Shown here: piece by piece, positions 26,741 through 32,494 of the stretch
Numbering within the stretch: position 1 is the first letter of the stretch
Layout: each line of letters starts with the position of its first letter
Assembly (NCBI RefSeq): GCF_000379525.1
Contig: NZ_KB902501.1
Span: 1 to 64,000, forward strand
Reading direction: 5' to 3'
DNA length: 64,000 nucleotides
Source: Lamprocystis purpurea DSM 4197
Lineage (GTDB): Bacteria; Pseudomonadota; Gammaproteobacteria; Chromatiales; Chromatiaceae
Position numbers and translations under genes: made by a program
The notes under the pieces: model-generated
The model's input: the letters and a program-made list of their open reading frames with translations, nothing else
The model's database searches: none
Told to the model about the DNA's origin: nothing

Positions 26741-27823
26741 CTAACAGACTTCGTCGGCCCCGTGGGGCAGCGACAGATCGCCGGCTCGCGCCAGCAGTTG
26801 ATTGGTGACCCGCACTTCCATCAGGAGCTGCTCCAGCAGCGAGAACACCTCCGGAGTGGCCACCTCCAGCCGATTGGTATACGGCTCCTGCGCCAACGCC
26901 AGCCCCTGGGAACCGCCGATCTCCACCCGCAGCCGGCGCAGCCGCTGCGGCCAGGCCGCCGCCAGCGGGGTGACGAACGTGGTCGGCTGCGCCGGGGCGG
27001 TCAGCGGCGCCACGCGCGCGACCGGCGCATCGGTGAGCGCCGGAGCAAACAGCCCGGTGGCGCCGAAGATGGTGGGTAATTGACTGTCGGCGGTCACTTG
27101 CGAGGCCGGAAAGGCGACCACCATCGGCGCCGCGGCATCGGCCGTCAGCGTCAGCAGCGCCGCGCCCGAGGTCCAGGCCGTCAGCAGCGCACGCACCGCG
27201 GCGAGGCCCGCGCAGTTGATCACCCACTGGCCGACCACGGTCGCCGTCGTGACCCCCGAGCCGCCAATCACTGGCAGGGCGACCACGCTGCCCCAGTCCA
27301 TGCCATTGACCGACCCCTGGAACGTCAGGGTGCCGGCGAACGTGCCGACCACTTGCACCCCGACCGTATTGGCCCCCGCGCACGCGATGCGCACCTCGTT
27401 GCCCACGCCCATCAGGTTGCCGCGCACCGGCGCCCAGCGCTTGAGCGCCATCGTCGTCGCCAGCGTGCCGTTGTCCGCCAGCGGCTGGCTGCCGAACACC
27501 TCGGCCAGATTGGTATCGAGCACATAGGCCGGGTCCAGGCCCTGGGTCTCCTGCGCGCTCGCCGCCGGCCGCGGCAGGTCGACCCAGATCTGCAGGGCAT
27601 CGGTCGCCAGCAGCCCGCTGGTGTCGGCGGCCAGCGTCAGCACCCCCTCCGCCAGGGTCCCGCCCAGCGCCGGATCGGCGAAGCTGTACAGCAGCAGCCC
27701 GGCGCTCACATCGGTGATCAGCAGCACTTCCGGCAGCGTCGGCACGACGCCGGTGAAGGTAATGGTGCCGGCCGCGGGGTCGAAGGTGTAGGTCCCACCG
27801 GCATGGTCGAACAGGGTTTTCAT
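26741..27823 (-). CDS. Phage virion protein of unknown function
   Basis: 360 residues from ATG 27823 (MKTLFDHAGGTYTFDPAAGTITFTGV); the open frame upstream to 27949 is Arg-rich and rejected. FDPAAGTITFTGVVPTLPEVLLITDV and LLLYSFADPALGG resemble a recurring phage domain in which a virion protein describes binding strands, seen near tail-fibre or decoration genes. The C-terminal part ends NRLEVATPEVFSLLEQLLMEVRVTNQLLARAG. Probably structural. Confidence 0.6.
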   Translation of the reverse strand: MKTLFDHAGGTYTFDPAAGTITFTGVVPTLPEVLLITDVSAGLLLYSFADPALGGTLAEGVLTLAADTSGLLATDALQIWVDLPRPAASAQETQGLDPAYVLDTNLAEVFGSQPLADNGTLATTMALKRWAPVRGNLMGVGNEVRIACAGANTVGVQVVGTFAGTLTFQGSVNGMDWGSVVALPVIGGSGVTTATVVGQWVINCAGLAAVRALLTAWTSGAALLTLTADAAAPMVVAFPASQVTADSQLPTIFGATGLFAPALTDAPVARVAPLTAPAQPTTFVTPLAAAWPQRLRRLRVEIGGSQGLALAQEPYTNRLEVATPEVFSLLEQLLMEVRVTNQLLARAGDLSLPHGADEVC

Positions 27824-27833
27824 GGGTGTTGTC

Positions 27834-28226
27834 TCAGCCCAGCGCGATCGCCAGGGCGATGGTCTGCGCGCGCCATGGCCCCAGGAGCTCGGCCGGGTCA
27901 ATCCCCGCCGCCCCCACCAGGTCACGCAACTCCTGCACCTGGGGCACATCCGCCACCTGGATGCGATAGCGCGTCGCCACCGCCCGCGTCGCCAGCGTCA
28001 GGGCGTACCAAGTCGGCGCCCCGTCCGGCAGCGCCAACTGCGCCGTGGGAGTGAGGTCCAGCACCACCTCCGCGCTCATGGCCAGGTCCGCATACTCGGT
28101 GCGCAACCCCGTCCCGGCGAACCCCAGCACCTGCGCCCCGCTGGCATCCACCAGCCGCACACTCAGCCGGGCCGGGCCTAAGTCCGCGCTCCAGCCGGTC
28201 GGCAGCGGAATGCGTACCTGCGCCAT
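27834..28226 (-). CDS. Phage hypothetical protein
   Basis: 130 residues from ATG 28226 (MAQVRIPLPTGWSADLG). Beta-rich first half (ARLSVRLVDASGAQVLGF) and a helical C-terminus with PQVQELRDLVGAAGIDPAELL. It overlaps neither neighbour and is spaced as part of the late operon. No family recognised; position suggests a head-tail connector or fibre accessory. Confidence 0.55.
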   Translation of the reverse strand: MAQVRIPLPTGWSADLGPARLSVRLVDASGAQVLGFAGTGLRTEYADLAMSAEVVLDLTPTAQLALPDGAPTWYALTLATRAVATRYRIQVADVPQVQELRDLVGAAGIDPAELLGPWRAQTIALAIALG

Positions 28227-28228
28227 GC

Positions 28229-28588
28229 TCAGCCCCGCCCCAGCGTGATGCTGGCGTAACCCGCCGCCCCGGACCCCAGCGCGGCCACCCCGAGCGCCTC
28301 GCGGTTGCACCGCGCGGCCAGCACCTTGGCCTGTGCCCGGTAGGCCGCGGCCTTCGCCCACAGCGGGCTATCACTCTCCACCGCGGCGCCCGTGGCGGCC
28401 GTCGCGGTCGCCTCGGCCACCGCCAAATCCTGCAACAGCGCCCGCCCGGCCGCGTCCACCACCGCCGCCGGATCAATCCCCAGATTGCGCAGCAGCGCCT
28501 CCACCGCCCGGTCGGCGGCCAACAAATCCGCTTCCCCCACGCTTACCAGCGGGTCCCGGCAATCCTCCACCGTCGCATAGAGCGCCAT
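28229..28588 (-). CDS. Head-tail adaptor-like protein
   Basis: 119 residues from ATG 28588 (MALYATVEDCRDPLVSVGEADLLAADRAVEALLRNLG). The short all-helical pattern with a Pro/Asp-containing start resembles DUF1320/Mu gp36-type head-tail adaptors. It overlaps the endolysin stop by 1 bp. Assignment by pattern and position only. Confidence 0.5.
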   Translation of the reverse strand: MALYATVEDCRDPLVSVGEADLLAADRAVEALLRNLGIDPAAVVDAAGRALLQDLAVAEATATAATGAAVESDSPLWAKAAAYRAQAKVLAARCNREALGVAALGSGAAGYASITLGRG

Positions 28589-28968
28589 CAGGGATACCGC
28601 GCCCACGGCAACTGGTAATGCGGCCCATCGCGCAGACTGGCCCAGTCGCCGCCCCACTCCAGGGGCACCCGCAACTCCGCCGCCGCCTGCTTGAACACCA
28701 CCGCCAACTGCTCATACAACGGCCAATCCCAGCGCACCGCGCCCTCCACATAGGCCACCACATCGATCGCATGGCCGGTCAGATGCCGCGAGCGCAGGGT
28801 CTGGCTCGCCCCCTGACGCACCAGCGCCGCCTGCCGTTCCTTGGTGCGCAGCCCCTCCGAGATCCCGAAATCCACCGTCGACAACGCCAGCGCGCGCGTT
28901 GCCACCGCGATCAACTCCGGGCGCACCCCGCGCAGCCGGTCATAGGACTGTTGCGAAAACCGAAACAT
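28588..28968 (-). CDS. Endolysin, M15-family peptidase
   Basis: 126 residues from ATG 28968 (MFRFSQQSYDRLRGVRPELI). Zinc-dependent L-Ala-D-Glu/D-Ala endopeptidase type: ISEGLRTKERQAALVRQG, the metal motif SRHLTGHAID (SxHxxGxAxD) and the third ligand in DGPHYQL. Enzymes of this size are lysis proteins of phages. No clear holin is adjacent; the small membrane proteins at 39148-39483 or 43256-43384 are possible candidates. Confidence 0.85.
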   Translation of the reverse strand: MFRFSQQSYDRLRGVRPELIAVATRALALSTVDFGISEGLRTKERQAALVRQGASQTLRSRHLTGHAIDVVAYVEGAVRWDWPLYEQLAVVFKQAAAELRVPLEWGGDWASLRDGPHYQLPWARYP

Positions 28969-28979
28969 CACCCGTTCTC

Positions 28980-29062
28980 CTGGTGAGCAGTGAGAAAATA
29001 GAAGTGAGAAGTGAGAGGGTGTCTTCTCACTTCTCACTTCTCCCTTCTCACTTCTCACTGCT
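28980..29062. repeat. GAGAAG-rich inverted repeat, copy B
   Basis: Lies between the gp10-like gene and the endolysin. A 39-bp stretch at 28983-29021 (starting GTGAGCAGTGAG, ending GAGGGTG) is the exact reverse complement of 31592-31630, so copies B and C are inverted relative to each other. Purine run and its complement within the same copy can fold into a hairpin upstream of the endolysin start. Confidence 0.78.
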
Positions 29063-29533
29063 CGCGCCCAGCACCACCTCAGCCACCGCCTTGCGCCCCT
29101 CATCCAGCATCCGCGCCTCGCGTGCGGCTGCGTCGGCAAAGAAGAACGGCCGCGGCTTGGTGCCCGGATGCGTGACGGCACGGCGGATCACCTGCCCGCC
29201 GCCCGGTCCACCGGTGAAAAACCGCAATGCCTGGCGCCCCGGCTTGGGCGCAATCACATGCGCCGCGGTCCCGAACTCCACGTACCGCGCGTATTCCTTA
29301 TTGGAATAGATCAGCGCGCCATCGCCCGTCGGGTGCCAGTCCGTTTCCTGCGTCAAGTGCCCGGTGCGGTCGGTATAGGCCCGGCCGGCCCGCACCCAAT
29401 CGTGAATATCATCCGCATACGACTCCGCCGCCCGCAACACCGCCAGCCGCCCGGCGCGTTGCACCAGCGCTTGCGGCTGCCCGAGCAGCGCGGCCAGCGC
29501 CGGCGACACCTCGACCTTGAATCCTCCGCTCAT
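29048..29533 (-). CDS. Head-tail joining protein, HK97 gp10-like
   Basis: 161 residues (MSGGFKVEVSPALAALLGQPQALVQRAG). DWVRAGRAYTDRTGHLTQE and YARYVEFGTAAHVIAPKPG.ALRF are the family signature of gp10-like tail-completion or minor capsid proteins (..R.GT.L..S..Y..yvEfGT....P.pFl.pA), with RPFFFADAAAREAR near the end. It overlaps the upstream gene by 4 bp. Confidence 0.78.
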   Translation of the reverse strand: MSGGFKVEVSPALAALLGQPQALVQRAGRLAVLRAAESYADDIHDWVRAGRAYTDRTGHLTQETDWHPTGDGALIYSNKEYARYVEFGTAAHVIAPKPGRQALRFFTGGPGGGQVIRRAVTHPGTKPRPFFFADAAAREARMLDEGRKAVAEVVLGASSEK

Positions 29534-29907
29534 GACGCCGCCGCCGGATCGCGCCCGCCGCCCGGCCGCCGCGACGGGCGGCCGGGGCCATTCAGTGGCC
29601 GCTCCGAGGCCTTTGGGTCATGAAGAATAGGGCCATCCGTGGCAGTCGCGGCAGCACCACCCGCCGCGACCGGTCCCACCACCACCTCGATCGGGGTCTG
29701 CGGATACGCCGCGCGCACCTGCTCCACGTCCGCGGGCGAGCGCGCCCCCAGCAGCCGCACCGCGGTGCACGGCTCGGCCTGGTCGGGGGTCAGCAACTCC
29801 AACCCCCGCACCAGCGCGTGCCGCCCGGCGGCACGGGTCTCGCCCGCCACCCGCTCGGCCTCCGCCAGCGCGCCCGTGGGCGCATAAATCAGCAGCGTCT
29901 CGCTCAT
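29530..29907 (-). CDS. Phage hypothetical protein downstream of the capsid gene
   Basis: 125 residues (MSETLLIYAPTGALAEAERVAGETRAAGRHALVRGLELL). The C-terminal third is Pro/Gly/Arg-rich (GPGRPSRRPGGGRDP) and probably disordered. No family recognised. It follows the capsid gene by 11 bp. Confidence 0.55.
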   Translation of the reverse strand: MSETLLIYAPTGALAEAERVAGETRAAGRHALVRGLELLTPDQAEPCTAVRLLGARSPADVEQVRAAYPQTPIEVVVGPVAAGGAAATATDGPILHDPKASERPLNGPGRPSRRPGGGRDPAAAS

Positions 29908-29918
29908 CGCAGCCCCCG

Positions 29919-30920
29919 TTAACCCGAAATAATCACCACACCGGCCAGCTCGCGCTTGTCGGTCGCCACCATGTCCCAGTTGGTCGCCGTGCCCAGCGCG
30001 GTCGGATTCGGGTTGGCGCCGCCGTTGGCCATATCCCAGGTCGCGCCCTTCACCCCCAGGTTGTAGGCGAACTCGCCCTGCAACCGCACCACCAACTGTT
30101 CCAGGCCGGTCACCAGATCGCTCACCAGCGTCTGTTCCTCGCTGGTCACCAGCTCCGCGGCGCCGTCCACCAGCCCCAGCGTGCGGTACAGGTTCGGGCT
30201 GCCGGTCACCACCAACGATGCCGAATCGCTCACCAGAATCGGGCGATTGAGCGAGATCGGCGTGCCCGACATCATGGTGCCGAACGCCATATCCGTCCCG
30301 CCGGTCGCCAGTGCCGTTTGCAGCGCCAGCAAATCGAAGTAGACCTTGCTGTGCATCACCCAGGCCGCGACCTGCTGACTGGCATCGCCCAGCAGCCCCA
30401 GCGCCGTCACCAAGGCCGCGTTGGTCATGGTGCCGTTGGTCGCGATCACATGACGGTTGCTGTTGGTGTTGGCGTTCTCCAAAAACGTGCGCAGCGCCAG
30501 CAGCGCCGCATCCAGCATATCGATCGCCTGCGCCTTGGCGATCTGCCCGCCCAGATACCGGCTCAGCCCCTGCTCGCCGGTCGCGTCCCAGTCCGCCACA
30601 AAGGGCAGCGCCGCCTTGCGCAACGCATCCACCGCCTGCGCCACCGGGCCGATCTTGCGCGACAGCTTCACGCTCGCGTTCTCGCCCATCGTCAGCGCGG
30701 TGTCGGTCGCCGCCGCCACGCTGGTGATATCGCGCCGCGACACCAGCCCGGCAATCGCCTTCACGAAACTCTGCAACTCGTAATGACCCGCCACCGGCCG
30801 CGCCGTCACCCGGATGCCGGCGCCGGTCAGCGGGGCCGTGGACTGCGCCAGCTCCTCGGTGAACCCGCCCCAGAACTGTGCGTTGTAGATCTGAAAATTA
30901 CTTGCGACACCGATCGCCAT
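29919..30920 (-). CDS. Major capsid protein
   Basis: 333 residues, starting MAIGVASNFQIYNAQFWGGFTEELAQSTAPL. HYELQSFVKAIAGLVSRRDITS and VMHSKVYFDLLALQ are typical of HK97-fold capsid subunits of transposable siphoviruses, where WVMHSxxyfdL marks the peripheral domain. It follows a scaffold-like gene by 3 bp and precedes head-tail joining genes. Length fits the family. Confidence 0.8.
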   Translation of the reverse strand: MAIGVASNFQIYNAQFWGGFTEELAQSTAPLTGAGIRVTARPVAGHYELQSFVKAIAGLVSRRDITSVAAATDTALTMGENASVKLSRKIGPVAQAVDALRKAALPFVADWDATGEQGLSRYLGGQIAKAQAIDMLDAALLALRTFLENANTNSNRHVIATNGTMTNAALVTALGLLGDASQQVAAWVMHSKVYFDLLALQTALATGGTDMAFGTMMSGTPISLNRPILVSDSASLVVTGSPNLYRTLGLVDGAAELVTSEEQTLVSDLVTGLEQLVVRLQGEFAYNLGVKGATWDMANGGANPNPTALGTATNWDMVATDKRELAGVVIISG

Positions 30921-30923
30921 GGC

Positions 30924-31526
30924 TTACCCCTGCTGTGCCGCGTGCTTGGCCGCGGCCTTGCTGAACTCGATCGCGGACGGATAGTCCGACCGCACCGGCG
31001 CCCGGCTCGGCCCCGCCGCCCCGGCCGCCCCCGCCGAGCCCGACCCCGCCGACCCGGCCGGCCGCGCCAGGAAGGGCTTGGCCGCCAACAGCGCGGCCAC
31101 CGCCGCGGCCGGCGTCTGGCCGCCGATCGTCACCGTGCCATCGCTGCCCACCTGGGCCTCGCCGGCCAGGAGCGCCCGCACCGTCTCCGGATCGATCGCG
31201 TCGGTCGCCGCCGCCAGCACCGCCCCGCGAATCCGCTCGGCGTGATAGGCCGCCTTGACCTCGCCGAGTTGCGCCTGGGCCTGTTCGGCGAGTTGCTTGA
31301 ACTGCCCCTGTTCGGCCAGCTTGTCGGCCGCCGCTTGATCTTGCGCCGCCTTCAGGGCAGAGAGGGACTCATGCCCGGTCGCCGCCTTCAGCCCCGCGGC
31401 GAACTCCGCGGCCAGTTGTGCGCGCAGCGCCTCCACCGAGACCAGTGCGGCAGCCGCGGCGGCCGCGGCCGGAGGCGCCGCGGCCGGAGGGGATTCGGGA
31501 CTTGGGGTGCCTTGCGGCTCAGCCAT
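30924..31526 (-). CDS. Capsid scaffold-like protein
   Basis: 200 residues, Ala-rich and mainly helical: AAAAALVSVEALRAQLAAEFAAGLKAATG, then a Gln-rich coiled coil (KLAEQGQFKQLAEQAQAQLGEVKAAYHAERIRGAV). This resembles phage scaffold proteins that precede the capsid gene. There is no visible serine-protease motif, so it is a scaffold without protease, or the protease is elsewhere. Confidence 0.65.
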   Translation of the reverse strand: MAEPQGTPSPESPPAAAPPAAAAAAAALVSVEALRAQLAAEFAAGLKAATGHESLSALKAAQDQAAADKLAEQGQFKQLAEQAQAQLGEVKAAYHAERIRGAVLAAATDAIDPETVRALLAGEAQVGSDGTVTIGGQTPAAAVAALLAAKPFLARPAGSAGSGSAGAAGAAGPSRAPVRSDYPSAIEFSKAAAKHAAQQG

Positions 31527-31929
31527 GGGATGCGCTCCACTCTATAGATGAGAAGCGAGAAGTGAGGAGCGAGAAGTGAGAAGAGGGGAGGCACCCTCTC
31601 ACTTCTCACTTCTATTTTCTCACTGCTCACCAGAAACCCCGGACCGCCCGAGGCCACGGCGGCATTCTTCCGCACGCGGGCGCACGCGGTGTCCTTAGTG
31701 GCACGCGACGCGGCTGGACCGGTCAGCGGGGGGAAACGCGGCGGATCAGCGTCGCGGCAGGGCGAGCGCGTAGGAGGCGATTTAAGGCGCTGGCTGCTGC
31801 GCCGGTGCGATGGGTCGCCGGACGGCTGGCACCGCCTTGCGCAAGAAGGCTAAGGTGCCTCAGTGGTGTAGGTTGGGGTGACGAAGGAACCCCAACGCTG
31901 TGCGGCCGGCGATGCCGCTAGGTGGCGGC
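31527..31929. other. Intergenic region with repeats in the late operon
   Basis: About 400 bp without a convincing gene. It contains the GAGAAG hairpin repeat (31546-31632), an 18-19-bp sequence (GTGTCCTTAGTGGCACGCG, about 31689-31707) found again at about 39504-39522, and a 29-bp repeat (31868-31896, starts GTAGGTTGGGGTG) whose exact reverse complement is at 39886-39914. A promoter for the capsid genes may lie here, but none is clear. Confidence 0.6.
31546..31632. repeat. GAGAAG-rich inverted repeat, copy C
   Basis: GAGAAGCGAGAAGTGAGGAG-type purine run, then GGCACC and CTCTCACTTCTCACTTC. The right half (31592-31630) is the exact reverse complement of 28983-29021. It lies just upstream of the scaffold and capsid genes. 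Confidence 0.78.
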
Positions 31930-32139
31930 TTAGTCTCCAGATAACCAAGGCTCAAACTTGACATCAAACTCCCCGCGGGCCCGCACGTAAATCGTGTGCT
32001 CATCGTCGGCTGGGCAGTAGATCGCCACCGCTGTTCCGTCTCGACTGTTGGTGCAATCCACTCCAGCCGCGAGCCAGCGGTAGATTTTCCCGGTCTTGAT
32101 GTGTCGGTACAGCCGGGAATGCTGGGGTTCGTTCCTCAC
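31930..32139 (-). CDS. Small DUF1653-like protein
   Basis: 69 residues (MRNEPQHSRLYRHIKTGKIYRWLAAGVDCTNSRDG). YRHIKTGKIYRWLAAG, VAIYCPADDEHTIYVRARGEF resembles the DUF1653 pattern (YrHyKgg.Y.vlg..., vvY......vwvRp...F). The function of that family is unknown. It is a small gene inserted between the head protein and scaffold genes; expression is uncertain. Confidence 0.5.
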   Translation of the reverse strand: MRNEPQHSRLYRHIKTGKIYRWLAAGVDCTNSRDGTAVAIYCPADDEHTIYVRARGEFDVKFEPWLSGD

Positions 32140-32164
32140 CCCAGCCTACGGGGCTCACCCCAAC

Positions 32165-32494
32165 CTACGCTGCGGAACGGTCGAGATAGATCGCCCGCAC
32201 CGACGCGGGCAAGCGATCAGCCGGGTAGCTGCGGTCCCGGATCGCGCCCAGGTGCCACCACCAATGATCCAGGGGTTCGGCCGGCAGATCGGCCAACAGC
32301 TCCGGCAGCACCGCACCGGCCAGCGTCTGCTCGATCAGGATGCCGTCCAACTCATCACAATCCGCGCGTTCCTGATCACTGAGCATCAACCCGGACAGCC
32401 ACTCACGTTCCGTTCGGGCCTCGGCGCCAACGGGTGTCGCGTCCATTACCCAGACGTTATAGGTCCGCGTCCGGAGAGCTTGCTGATCGTCCAC
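32165..32494 (-). CDS. Phage hypothetical protein
   Basis: 109 residues (MDDQQALRTRTYNVWVMDATPVGAEARTEREWLSGLML). Acidic and helical, with LDHWWWHLGAIRDRSY. It overlaps the 3' end of the gpF-like gene by 49 bp in a different frame. No family recognised. Confidence 0.55.
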   Translation of the reverse strand: MDDQQALRTRTYNVWVMDATPVGAEARTEREWLSGLMLSDQERADCDELDGILIEQTLAGAVLPELLADLPAEPLDHWWWHLGAIRDRSYPADRLPASVRAIYLDRSAA

